Shown here: positions 40,621 through 51,211 of the stretch, one piece after another
How the letters are laid out: each line of letters starts with the position of its first letter
Position numbering within the stretch: position 1 is the stretch's first letter
Assembly: GCA_003254885.1 (NCBI GenBank)
Contig: QANT01005748.1
Span: 1 to 64,000 of the forward strand
Reading direction: 5' to 3'
DNA length: 64,000 nt
DNA from: Purshia tridentata
Lineage: Eukaryota > Streptophyta > Magnoliopsida > Rosales > Rosaceae
The notes under the pieces: model-generated
What the model saw: only the letters and a program-made list of their open reading frames with translations
Databases searched by the model: none
What the model was told of the DNA's origin: nothing
Program-made: the position numbers and the translations under genes

Positions 40621-43093
40621 ATCCGAGCATGGAAAAGTGCTTCCCCATGCCTTTCTTGCCAACCAATAGTGTTTTGGTGCAACGTTAACCAAATTGTACT
40701 CAGTGTGCAATGAAGTGACATTTTTGTGCAGTCTCAACACCTCAACTGGCACTTTAAGGGTAGCACGCTAATCTAGACATGAGAAAGTGCTTTCCCATGT
40801 GTTTCATGTCGACCGAGCACGTTTTGGTACAACATCAACCAAATCGGACTCAGTGTGCACCGAAACGGCGTGTTCATGCATGCTTAACCTGAAAGTGTTT
40901 CTCTAGGCCTAGAACGCTAATCCAAACATGAGAATGTGCTTGTCCTACTCTTTCTTGTGAACCGTGTGCAACTTTAACTAAATTGTGCTCAGTGTTCACG
41001 GAAATGACGTTTTCATGCTTTCTTAACACCCAAAGTGGTTCTTTTGGTAAAGAACGTTAATCGAGACTTGAGAAGGTTGTTCCCCTTGTTACTTCTAAGC
41101 ACGTTTTCGTGCAATTTGAATAAAATTAAAATGAGTATGCACCGAAGTGATGTTTTCGTTACTTCTAAGCACGAAATGTGCTTCTCTAGGGCTAGGATGA
41201 TTATCTAAGCATGAGAAAGCGCTTCCCCATGTCTTTCTTGCCAACCGATAACATTTTGGTGTAACTTGAACCGAATCGTACCGAGTGTGCACCGACACGC
41301 CGTTTTCTTTCCTTCATAACACCTAAAGTGGTTCCTAAGGTCTAGCACGCTAATCGAGACATTAGAGAGTGCTTCCTCATCCCTTTCTTGCCAACCTGGC
41401 ACGTTTTGGTGCAACTTTGACCAAGTTGGACTGAGTATGCAACGAAAAGACACTTTTGTTTTATCCTAACACGAAATGTGCTTCTTCTAGGCTTAGAACA
41501 CTAACCCAAGCATGAGAAAGTGCATCCCTGTGTCTTTCTTGCCAGCCGAGTACGTTTTGTTGCTACGTTGGCCAAATTTGACATTCAATGCGCACCGAAA
41601 CCACATACTAGTGCATTCTTAGCACCTGAAGTAGTTCATTTGGACTAGAACGCTAATCCACACACGAGAAAGTGGTTCCCATGTGTTTGTTGTCAACCGA
41701 GCACGTTTTCGTGCAACTTTAACAGAATTGGACTAAGTGCGCACTGAAATGACATATTCATGGACTCTCAGCACCCAAAGTTGCTCTCTCGGGCGTGCAC
41801 GATAATCGAGACATAATCAAGTGCTTCCCCACGTCTTTCTTGCCATCCGGGAACGTTTTCGTGTAACTTCAACCAAATTAGACTCAGTGCACACCGAAAT
41901 GACCTTTTCGTGAATTATTATGACTTCAAGTGGTTCTTTTTGGACGAATTTGGACTGAGTATGCACCGAAATGATGTCTTCATGCATTCTTAACACCTAA
42001 AGTGGCTCCTTAAGGCTGGCATGCAAATCGAGACATGAGAAAGTGCTTCTTCATGTCTTTCTTGCCAACCGGGCACGATTTGTTGCAATTTAGACGAAAG
42101 CATGCACCGAAATGACCTTTGCGTTTATTCTTAACACAAAGTGTGCTTCTTGAGGGCTAGAACGTTAATCCAAGCATGAGAACGTGCTTCTTGCCAACCG
42201 AGCACGTTTTGGCACAACTTTAACCAAATTGTACGCGGTGTGCACCGAAATGACGCTCCATGCATTCTTAACACCTAAAGTGGTTCATTTGGGCAAGCAC
42301 GCTAATCCAAGCATGAGAAAGTGCTTCCCCATATCTTTCTTGCCAACCGGACACGTTTTGGTGGAAATTGCACGAAGTTAGACTAAGCACGCACCGAAGT
42401 GATGTTTTCGTTACTTTTAAACACGAAAGGTGCTTCTCTAGGGCTAGGATGCGAATCCAAGCATGAGAAAGCGCTTCCCCATGTCGTTCTTGCCAACCGA
42501 TAACGTATTGGTGCAACTTGAACCAAATCGTACCAACTGTGCACCGAAACGACGTTTTCGCTCCTTCATAACACCTAAAGTGGTTCCTGAGGTCTAGCAC
42601 GCTAATCGAGACATTAGAGATGCTTCCTCATCCCTTTCTTGCCAACCGGGTACGTTTTGGTGCAACTTTGACCAAGTTGGACTGAGTATGCAACGAAAAA
42701 CATTTCTGTTCCATCCTAACACGAAATGTGCTTCTTTTAGGGTTAGATCGCTAACCCACGCATGAGAAAGTGTATCCCTGTCTCTTTCTTCCCAGCCGAG
42801 CACGTTTTGTTGGTACGTTAACAAAATTTGACCTTCAATGCACACCGAAACCACGTACTCGTGCATTCTTAGCACCTAAAGTAGTTCATTTGGGCTAGAA
42901 CGCTAATCCACACACGGGAAAGTGGTTCCCATGTATTTCTTGTCAACCGAGCAAGTTGTGGCGCAACTTTAACTGAATTGGACTAAGTACGCACCAAAAT
43001 GACGTATTCGTACACTCTCAGCACCCAAAGTTGTTCTCTCGGGTATGCACGGTAATCGAGACTTGAGAAAGTGCTTCCCCACGTCTTTCTTGC

Positions 43094-43735
43094 CAACCGG
43101 GAACGTTTTGGTGTATCTTCAACCAAATTGGACTCAGTGCACACCGAAATGACCTTTTCGTACATTCTTAAGACTTTAGGTGTTTTTTTTTTTACGAATT
43201 TGGACTGAGTATGCACCGAAATGATGTCTTAGTGCATTCTTAACACCTAAAGTGGCTCTTTAAGGCTAGCACGCAAATCGAGACATGAGAAAGTGCCTCC
43301 TCATGTCTTTCTTGCCAACCGGGAACGTTTTGGTGTATCTTCAATCAAATTGGACTCAGTGCACACCGAAATGACCTTTTCGTACATTCTTAAGACTTTA
43401 GGTGTTTTTTTTTTTACGAATTTGGACTGAGTATGCATCGAAATGATGTCTTCGTGCATTCTTAACACCTAAAGTGGCTCTTTAAGGCTAGCACGCAAAT
43501 CGAGACATGAGAAAGTGCCTCCTCATGTCTTTCTTGCCAACCGGGCATGTTTTTGTGTAACATCAACCAAATTGGACTCAGTGCACACCGAAATGACCTT
43601 TTCGTGCATTCTTAAGACCTAAAGTGGTTATTTTTGGACGAATTTGGGCTGAGTATGCACCGAAATGATGTCTTCGTGCATTCTTAACACCTAAAGTGGC
43701 TCGTTAGTGCTAGCACGTAAATCAAGCATGAGAAA
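43094..43735 (+). repeat. 222-bp tandem triplication inside the edge block
   Basis: The motif CAACCGGG starts at 43094, 43316 and 43538, exactly 222 bp apart, about 1.5 monomers. Copies one and two are nearly identical, including a private run of eleven or twelve T followed by ACGAATTTGG, so the duplication is recent. Copy three is more diverged. Confidence 0.85.
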
Positions 43736-43851
43736 GTGCCAATTGTGTCTTTCTTACCAGCCGAGCACATTTTGTTGCTACATTAACCACATTTGACCTT
43801 CAATGCGCACTGAAACCACGTAGTGATGCATGCTTATCACCTAAAGTAGTT

Positions 43852-44039
43852 ATTTTTTCTTGGTAAATAAAAGAATCAATAAAAGAAGAACGAAGCTACA
43901 AAATACAAGGGGCATGCCCCAAGAAACCGAACAACACCACAAACAGCAAGGCAGCCAACTAGACTAGCCAACCCGCAAATGAAAGGCAAAAACAACCGAG
44001 AGCGAAAGCCCTCACAAAAACAAACTACCCCATTTAAAC
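43852..44039 (-). mobile_element. 5'-truncated LINE 3' end with 12-bp target duplication
   Basis: A 188-bp non-satellite block splits one satellite monomer. The 12-mer CCTAAAGTAGTT is duplicated at 43840-43851 and 44040-44051. Read on the minus strand the block ends GTATTTTGTAGCTTCG... and then a TTTATTTACCAAG-A6 tail, the form of plant L1 LINE 3' UTRs. No coding part remains. The precise duplication within a satellite unit shows it inserted after the array formed. Confidence 0.75.
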
Positions 44040-45145
44040 CCTAAAGTAGTTCATTTGGGGTAGAACGCTAATCCACACACGAGAAACTGGTTCCCATGTG
44101 TTTCTTGTCAACTGAGCACGTTTTGGTGCAACTTTAACCGAATTGGACTATGTGCGCACCGAAATGACGTATTCGTGCACTCTCAGCGCCCAAAGTTGTT
44201 CTTTCGGGCGTGCACGGTAATCGAGACTTGTGAAAGTGCTTCCCCACGTCTTTCTTGCCAACCGGGAACGTTTGCTGTAACTTCAACCAAATTGGACTCA
44301 GTGCACACCGAAATGACCTTTTCGTACATTCTTAAGACCTAAAGTTGTTCTTTTTTGACGAACTTGGACTGAGTATGCACCAACATGATGTCTTCGTGCA
44401 TTCTTAACACCTAAAGTGGCTCCTTAGGGCTAGCACGCAAATCAAGACATGAGAAAGTGCTTCCTCACGTCTTTCTTACCAACCGGGCACATTTTGTTGC
44501 AATTTAGACGAAAGCATGCATCGAAATGACCTATGAGTTCATTCTTAACACGAAGTGTGCTTCTTGAGGGCTAGAACATTAATCCAAGCATGAGAACGTG
44601 CTTTTTGCCAACCGAGCACGTTTTGCCGCAACTGTAACCAAATTGTACGCGGTGTGCACCGAAATGACGCTCCATGCATTCTTAACACCTAAAGTGGTTC
44701 ATTTGGGCTAGAACTCTAATCCAAACAAGAGAAAGTGCCCCCTCATGTCTATATGGCCAACCGCGCACGTTTTGATGCAATTGAAACGAAACTAGATTGA
44801 GTACGCTCCTAAATGATGTTTTCATGCGTTCTTACACAAAAATTGTGCTTCTTTAGGGTAGAACGCTAATCCAAGCACGAGAAAGTGCTTCCCCACATCT
44901 TTCTTGCCAACCGGACACGTTTTGATGGAAATTGCACGAAGTTGGACTGAGCACGCACCGAAGTGATGTTATCGTTACTTCTAAATACGAAATGTGCTTC
45001 TCTAGGGCTAGGATGCTAATCCAAGCATGAGAAAGCGCTTCCCCATGTCTTTCTTGCCGACCGATAACGTTTTGGTGCAACTTAAACCGAATCGTACCGA
45101 GTGTGCACCGAAACGACGTTTTCGTTCCTTCATAACACCTAAAGT

Positions 45146-45174
45146 CACTACTACAAAAAAGCTCATATATATCA
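45146..45174 (+). repeat. CACTA left terminal inverted repeat
   Basis: Begins CACTACTACAAAAAAGCTCA. It pairs with 51183-51211 over 29 bp with mismatches at positions 15 and 23. Confidence 0.93.
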
Positions 45175-45710
45175 GTAATTTACCGATATCTAATAGGTAA
45201 AAATTTCGAGATAGGATTGCATAATATAAAAGCTCATACTTTCGATATCGGTTTTAAACTGATATCTCATGTATCTTTGACATCAGTTTTTAGTTTAAAT
45301 TCGATATTAAATAATCAGTTTATACATTCAAGAATGGAAAAAAAAATAAAAAACCGATATATATTTAATTTATTATATCAATATATTACCTATAACTGAT
45401 ATCTTAAATTTTAATTATATGTGTTATAATATTAATAACTGGTATAACTATAAGTATAGACATCAATTTGAAGAAATTTAACTGATATAAATACCCTATA
45501 CAATTCCATTTTTTTCCCCTTTGTTTAGAATTGATTTTGAAGCGATAATTGGTATCAGTTTATGGTAATAAAACTGATATCTATTCTTTATATAATTTCA
45601 GTATTAAAAATCGATATCTTTTTTTAAATTTAGTGATATGTAACACCTGTTTTAATATCGGGTATGTTTTTTGAAAACTGATATAGTTGGTTAATATTAT
45701 ACATCTAGCT
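45168..45710. repeat. CACTA left subterminal repeat region
   Basis: About a dozen degenerate copies of an ATATCAGTTT / AACTGATATC / ACCGATATC motif occur on both strands. In En/Spm these repeats bind the element's own TNPA-type protein; that role here is by analogy. The sequence is non-coding and AT-rich. Confidence 0.8.
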
Positions 45711-46179
45711 GTTACATATTTATTTAGTTGCCACCTACACAGAATAAACATCAATTTCATATCAAAAGTCTTCAATTGTCATATATTTTAATATCTCTAA
45801 GGACCCAAAAGTTGTCCAGATACTACATGCCGTAAATACAAATAAACACGCCATAAAAATACAAATTCCAAAAGTTCCTAACTATATGTTGCCTTAATTG
45901 AAATAGAAAAGGTGCAATAAGCTAGACTGCCATGCAGCCACTGGATCTAGCAACAGAATGTCTTTCATTTGACAACTTTATGAACCTCATATACTACCTG
46001 AAAATAATTAGAATAATGAGAAGTTTAGCATAATGTATTTAAGTAGCAAGCTAGTGTGGTCTCAGAAGAAATCAATCTAGTAAATTAACTTAGACTATAA
46101 AAAAATTTGCACAAACCTTAAGACTACAAATAATAACAAAGGCAATCTAGAAGACTAGCTAAAGAGAACTGGGGAATAT

Positions 46180-46867
46180 TTTTATTTTATTTTTACTGAT
46201 GTTGATTACAAACATGGGTCATTTAATCTTCTAGCATATGATCGATCATCTATGACAGTTTGACCACTCATTCTAAGTCAAAAAACCCATGCTAATTATT
46301 CAGTGCTACAGACATACTCATCAGCAGTTTTAATTTGGATCAACCTGTGATTCACTGGACACTACTGTGGCTGACTGTAAACTTCCAGAACTGAAAGTTG
46401 AATGATTTTCTTGTGTTTCATAACATGGGTGCCTATACAACTTCTGCTAGAACAAACTTTAATGGCTTCTGAATATTTAGATTTTATTTTTTATGATGCT
46501 GATTACAGCCATGTTCCCCTGCCTAGAACATAGAACATATGGGCGGTCAGATATCACTTCATATCGGTATAAATTTGCAACCGCATCACTACTTGATTAG
46601 TGATGGCATCTATGGGTCATTTAATCTTCCAGCATATGATCGATCATCTATGACAGTTTCACCACTCATTCTAAGTCGAAAAAAACATGCTAATTATTCA
46701 ATGCTAAAGACATACTCATCAGCAGTTTTAATTTGGATCAACTTGTGATTCACTCGACACTGATGTGGCTGACTGTAAACTTGTAGAACTAAAGTTGAAT
46801 GATTTTCTTGTGTTTCATAACATGGGTGCCTACACAACTTCTGCTGGAACAAACTTTAATGGCTTCT
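46180..46867. repeat. Internal direct duplication of about 255 bp within the CACTA element
   Basis: 46216-46471 and 46614-46867 are near-identical, sharing for example TAGCATATGATCGATCATC-like and ATTTTCTTGTGTTTCATAAC segments. Their left flanks (about 46180 and 46481) also match, and copy two carries about 100 extra bases after that flank. No protein is apparent. Confidence 0.85.
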
Positions 46868-47596
46868 GCATTTCAGCTATATTCCCACATACCTAGCATT
46901 TAAAAGTGCCAATAATTAAAGTAAGAGTGTGTGTCCTATCATTATAAATTTAAAGTAGAAAAAAAGAAACAGAAAAATAAATAAGTAACTATGAAAGGGA
47001 TCATACAAAATCAAATAGAACAAACAAAAAGTAAACTTAAAAACAACGTTGTATATGTGAATTTAAATGGTGGTCCATATACTCACCAATTATCCAGTTC
47101 ATTCCTATTTGTATATGTGAATTTAGTTTGTTTAGCATCACAGGTGTACACTTGTTAAGTATTGGAATTCAAGTTTATGCAATCCATTTACTTGGCAAAA
47201 TTGATGATCAGCAAGTTAACACTCATCCTCTGACAAATTCTGCACTTTCAAGCTTCCCAACTATGCATATAGCCAAATGTTCTCTAATTACTTCATTTAT
47301 GACAGATTTAACAAGATTTTATAATTAAAACTTTCCTAGAATTGCTTCATTCTCACACATCAAATTGCAAAACTATCAAACTAAAAGGCCACTAACTTTA
47401 CCGTTCTACTATTGATGGCATCAATCTAAAGTGACTTAATCTTGAATCTAATTAATGGCATTAATCTAAAGTTGACAGTTGGGATTCACTTGTTCTAAAA
47501 TTTGCATGCACTTTACAAAAAATGGCTTGTAAGCATATTGCTTCATCTAAATACCACAAATGGCTAACATACTATACCCCATACTTACTGACATGG

Positions 47597-47690
47597 CTAC
47601 AAATAATTCGAGATGACAAAGTATCCCCATTGAACCCGCACCGTATCAATTTGTGCTTGGGTGTAACCGCTTTGCTTGTGCTTTGGATTA
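47597..47690 (-). pseudogene. C-terminal fragment of a CACTA-type Ulp1-like (C48) protease gene
   Basis: On the minus strand a reading frame passes GYTQAQID, VRVQWGYFV and ends at TAG (47597-47599). This matches, from memory, the C-terminus of Ulp1-like proteins carried by plant CACTA elements (YTQ-EID-VR-EW-FV pattern). The 5' limit of the exon is unclear. Together with the exon at 48444-48524 it shows the element's own gene reads leftwards. Confidence 0.55.
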
Positions 47691-47699
47691 GACCACTGA

Positions 47700-48443
47700 A
47701 AATATACAACATAGCACATTACATTATAATTTTGACTTTAACTTAATGATATAAGCTTGTATCCTGCAAGAGAACAACCTAAATGCAATACATGAAAATG
47801 GCAGAGTCAAAATAAATAAGGGTGAGTTAATGATAATCAAGTTTATCTATGCAATGGTCATGCAGTCCGCTTATGGCGCGCAGCACCTACATCATTGCCA
47901 CATTCTTCCAATGCTCTCTTAAGAAACTAAAAGATCAATGTCAATTAATATAAACAAGATACATAATACAAAGGTAACCATAATGCTGCATCATAAGCCA
48001 TTTAAAAATAGAAAACTGATAAAAAGCAAGTCTTAAGTAATTAATAGCTAAGTAATTTAACAGGTCCTAAATGATTAAAATAACATCCTAAGAAACACTA
48101 AACAGTTTTTTCCTCCAGCCCCAAGTAATTTTCAGAAATAAATCAAACCAAGTCACATATTTCCATCATAAAATCCAAGCTTTCGTTTTGTATAGCAACA
48201 ATTGAACCAACCCTTGGGACTAGCTCACCAAACATTATAGTCAATCAAAACACACCGACAAAACCGTATGTATGGTTGACCTCATATGCAGGTTGGTTGC
48301 ATGTATTTATTCCTATTTCTAATGCAGTTTGGTTTTGTGGGTGTTGATTCAAAAATGATGCAGATCAGCTAGAAATCCAAAATCCAGAGTTCAAAACAAT
48401 TACAAGGTCCAATATACACTGTCAAGGTCATTTAGATTCTTAC
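47700..48443. other. CACTA interior, intron-like, no gene recognised
   Basis: AT-rich DNA between the two protease fragments. A small less AT-rich patch near 47865-47930 could hold another exon remnant, but I could not assign it. Confidence 0.4.
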
Positions 48444-48524
48444 CTTTTTCTCAAACTCAAGATTTGTATCCTTAACAATCTCTTTCATGTAGCCATATTC
48501 AACCCCTCCAAGTTGTTTAGGACA
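48444..48524 (-). pseudogene. Ulp1-like protease exon with the catalytic Cys position read as Tyr
   Basis: An 81-bp exon (27 codons) lies between a TTTAG acceptor (48525-48530) and a GTAAGA donor (48438-48443). It encodes CPKQLGGVEYGYMKE and then a LEFEKK end. In CACTA-associated Ulp1-like proteins this segment usually reads like VECGYYVMRYMKE, so relative to that form the nucleophilic Cys is Tyr and about five residues are missing. The protease would be inactive. Family comparison is from memory. Confidence 0.6.
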
Positions 48525-49028
48525 CTAAACACAATAAAAAAACAATGGCATATATAGATATGTTAGTTTGCATTCTAACCTCACAATTGTGATGGCTAAA
48601 TCATGCATCAGCGTGGTTTAAAGTAGCACAGTTACTTTATGTGATCCTTTTGGTTTTGAAGTCATTACCCAAACCATAAAATATAAGGATATTGTAGGTC
48701 AAACAATTTTCCAGTTGACCCATACAGGAATGGAGCATTTTGCATGCAGGAATCAAGTCTAAGGATCAAGATAAAATGCATGATAGTTCAGATTACATTC
48801 TGTCAAACAATGTATATATAGTGTAAGTAGGCAAGGGAGCAAAGAACCGCCAAATCATGGAAGTAGCATAAATTTATGATTTATGATTTATGTCCTATCA
48901 TTAATTGTTACTAAGTGCTGACCTAATAAACTATCTCTTCAGTTTTCTTAACATGAAAAAAATATGGACATCCACAGTAAATGATGTGAAAATAGCTACA
49001 TGCATAGAAAACTAAACACTAGCAATAC
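48525..49028. other. CACTA interior, no gene recognised
   Basis: AT-rich, without a recognisable domain. It may be the intron joining the captured sacsin-like part to the protease part. Confidence 0.4.
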
Positions 49029-49128
49029 CTGCATCACTAACTTTAAGAATATAAGTGATCTAGAAGAGTGCTCCACGAATTTCACTAATCTGCTTTATTC
49101 TCCTTAATCCAAGTTCAAGTCCATTATT
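49029..49128 (-). pseudogene. Captured sacsin-like host exon fragment (second part)
   Basis: The minus strand first encodes NNGLELGLRRIKQI and then, in a shifted frame, KFVEHSSRSLIFLK and LVMQ, followed by a GTATT donor-like site at 49028. The pattern CLNNGLELGL-RVKQI...HSSRSLIFLKSV is what I recall downstream of the SLIGTNLTERF segment in plant sacsin-like proteins. The frame change within the exon shows the copy has decayed. Confidence 0.6.
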
Positions 49129-49636
49129 GGAGGTGTCAATAATAAATAAGACTGAAGTAATTCATTTTAGTTCATGATAATAAATAAGTAAAGATAAAAT
49201 GCAGGTGTCAATTAACATGAATGCACTATATTTTAAGTTTTATTATTATTTTAAGCTTCACCTTAATAAGTTTGATACTACCCACCCCTTCTGATGCAAT
49301 TAGTGTCAGACACCTTTCAATAGGAATATGATATTCTTAATTAGATAGTATTGCCATCAAAACCATTTTATCACATAAAGTACTAAAAAGTTCAATAATA
49401 CTAACAAGACCACCACCGCCACAATATAAAAATCCAATTCATTGAGGCATTGTTTACTCCATTTCAAGAGGAAATAAATTTCAGAACCGAAAAGGAAAAA
49501 AGCAAGACGCTTGTCATAAAGGATATTAGAAAAGTACAAACATGGGTGCAACATACCTAATACAAGGATAGCGTACAACATAAAAACCATTAAAAAATAG
49601 GAAATATAGAAACATGAATGGCATATGAATAAATAC

Positions 49637-49900
49637 CTATCAAAGAAAACATTTTTGCCGCAGGAGCACAAGTTGAAGGTGCAACAAACACCAAAACACG
49701 GGGATCAAACATGTAAAAGCAGCCACTAGAAACGACTGAGAGGAGATCACAGATAAAATAACAACTAAGCAAAGTCAAACCATTGTTAAGAGTATTGCCC
49801 CTTAGTCTCCATGGAGGTAGAAATTGGAGACTACTTACATCCTCTCTACTCAAGCTGGACCCTTCCAAAATGGCTAATAGGGCAGGTCCTTGAAATTCAC
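49637..49900 (-). pseudogene. Captured sacsin-like host exon fragment (first part)
   Basis: The minus strand is open for about 88 codons between an AG acceptor (about 49901) and a GT donor (about 49636). It includes GEFQGPALLAILEGSSLSRE, LPPWRLRGNTLNNGL, LLSCYFICDLLSVVS, FYMFDPR and PAAKMFSLIG. I recognise this as a repeat of the Hsp90-type ATPase region (SR domain) of plant sacsin-like proteins (several thousand residues, At5g23110 type). Only a small piece of that gene is present, so it is a captured fragment. Confidence 0.68.
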
Positions 49901-50479
49901 CTACACTAGTCACAATTTGTAAACAAGATTAAGAATAAAGCTCAAATTGATGGCAAGAAGAGCGATTGCTATAACCTTAACCTATTTCTAGGAATACTAT
50001 AAAACATAATAGAGTCGCAGATAGGAAAAGAAGTAGAATGCACTTAGTTTCTCCAAAATTTCAAATTAAATTACACTTTTCTTTTTACAGATAGCGGCTC
50101 TGGTTAATATGTTAAAGAATAGTGATGAGGTTAACAATAGTTAAAGAGTTCTAAATGACTTTGTAATCCAAATCTCAAAAAACTTTGAACTCCCTCCTCA
50201 GTTTAAGAGTTCATAACACAGACCCAATTAACGAATAATTAGTGCATAAAGTTCCATATTTCAGGTCAATACAAAGAATTCAAGCACCCAAATTCAAACA
50301 CACCCAAGTTCAAACTAACTACATGGACCCAAATTCAAACAAACTCAAAATCCAGAAGCACCCAAATAACAAAACACTTATGTTCAAACAACTTGTAGAT
50401 ATTTAGGACCCTAAATCTGAAATATGAACTGAAATTACAAGAAATTAGAAATTTAAAGAAATCAAAAATAAAACCCTAA

Positions 50480-50945
50480 GCAAGACATTTGGGAAATAAA
50501 GAAATATATTGGTTCACCAAATCGAGATCCAAATCAGCACAAGAAGAACTGAAGATAGGATTGGGAGAGGTTAGACTTCGATGAGCTGGGTAACGTGACT
50601 GTTTCAGTTGGACAGACAACCCAAAGAGATCAAGAGACTCAACTGGGAAGAGCCTCTACCAACTGGGAGTCGCGATGGTGCAGAAAAATGGGAACTCGAC
50701 GAAGGTGACAAGTTATCGGACTTGTTTGGGTTCGATTCTCTGTGATTGAAAAATTTCTGGAAGTTTGAAGAGATTAAGGCCAAAGGAAGAAGAGGAAGGA
50801 GGAGGCGAGCAGCACGGTGCCGATCCCGTCGCTAGACGCCACTGGAGATATCCACCAAGGAGATCGATGAAGGATAGCTTGCAGATGAGTGTCTGGGTGA
50901 GTCTCACTGACAGTGCTGAGGCAAAGGCTCGTGTTAGGCAAAAAA
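50480..50945 (-). other. GC-richer segment resembling a captured first exon / 5' leader
   Basis: Compared with the very AT-rich rest of the element, this stretch is GC-richer. Read on the minus strand it is pyrimidine-rich (CTCCTCCTTCCTCTTCTTCC at about 50788-50807), like a plant 5' leader, then changes to AT-rich intron-like DNA below about 50.48 kb. It may be the promoter-proximal exon of the chimeric minus-strand transcription unit. I could not recognise a protein, and open frames on both strands make the coding strand uncertain. Confidence 0.35.
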
Positions 50946-51009
50946 AAAAAAAAACTTAAGTTGTATCAACAGTAGCGCCTCTTGTCTTAGTAAGTTTTCA
51001 TTTTTTTTT

Positions 51010-51190
51010 ATTTTAGATATCAGTTTTAATGAATAGTTAAATAAATTGAAAACTTAAGATATCGTATCGAAAAACGTAGTGATTTCTAAAATATTATATA
51101 TATCAGTTTTTGAAAAATAAAAATACAACTGATATTTAAAACTTAATCATATCAGTTACGTTTAAAACTGATATAAACCAAGTGATATCT
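51010..51190. repeat. CACTA right subterminal repeat region
   Basis: Carries the same AACTGATAT / ATATCAGTTT motifs as the left end, in inverted arrangement, directly inside the right terminal repeat. Confidence 0.8.
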
Positions 51191-51211
51191 ATGAGCATTT
51201 TTGTAGTAGTG
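51183..51211 (-). repeat. CACTA right terminal inverted repeat
   Basis: Ends in TTTTTGTAGTAGTG and is the reverse complement of 45146-45174 except for two bases. Confidence 0.93.

Larger units (their letters stand above)
11937..41088 (+). repeat. Satellite, left arm: five-monomer higher-order repeat of about 750 bp, about 39 copies
   Basis: The monomer is about 150 bp. Five types follow in fixed order, recognised by their starts: A CACCTAAAGTGTTTCTTTGG, B CACCCAAAGTGGTTCTTTTG, C CACATAAAGTGGTTCTGTAG, D CACGAAATGTGCTTCTGTAT, E CACCTCAAGTGGTTCTTTAC. Type A starts at about 11984, 12733 and 13482, two spacings of 749 bp, so type equals type at 750 bp while neighbours differ much more. Several HORs are shortened or chimeric (see findings). 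I do not recognise the family. Its length and order resemble centromeric or pericentromeric satellites, but that is inference. A single N at 34047 interrupts it. Confidence 0.93.
41089..45145 (+). repeat. Satellite, divergent edge block (same orientation as left arm, different monomer set)
   Basis: After a truncated B monomer at about 41088 the A-E order ends. The monomers that follow match the right arm read in reverse; for example a monomer carrying CAACCGATAA(C) occurs near 41245, 42495 and 45058 and its reverse form TTATCGGTTGG recurs through 51-60 kb. Truncated monomers of about 75 bp are mixed in. The block is cut by a LINE fragment at 43852 and ends at the CACTA element. Confidence 0.85.
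45146..51211 (-). mobile_element. CACTA (En/Spm) DNA transposon, 6,066 bp, defective, carrying host gene fragments
   Basis: The ends are inverted repeats CACTACTACAAAAA...TTTTTGTAGTAGTG, 29 bp long with two mismatches. Both ends carry many copies of an ATATCAGTTT/AACTGATAT subterminal motif, typical of CACTA elements. The interior contains fragments of a Ulp1-like protease gene and of a sacsin-like host gene, all reading on the minus strand, and a probable GC-rich first exon near 50.5-50.94 kb. I see no intact transposase, so it is probably non-autonomous. The flanking trinucleotides (AGT left, ATC right) do not match, whereas CACTA insertion makes a 3-bp duplication. The satellite on each side runs in opposite orientation. 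Confidence 0.92.

Noticed and set aside
11937-45145. A CRISPR-like or regularly spaced repeat array
   Set aside because: There are no short constant repeats with unique spacers; whole 150-bp units are related to each other, and the DNA is from a plant nucleus.
46539-47746. Short plus-strand open frames in the CACTA interior as possible transposase parts
   Set aside because: They show no TNP2/TNPD-like motif, and the recognisable genes of the element run on the minus strand.
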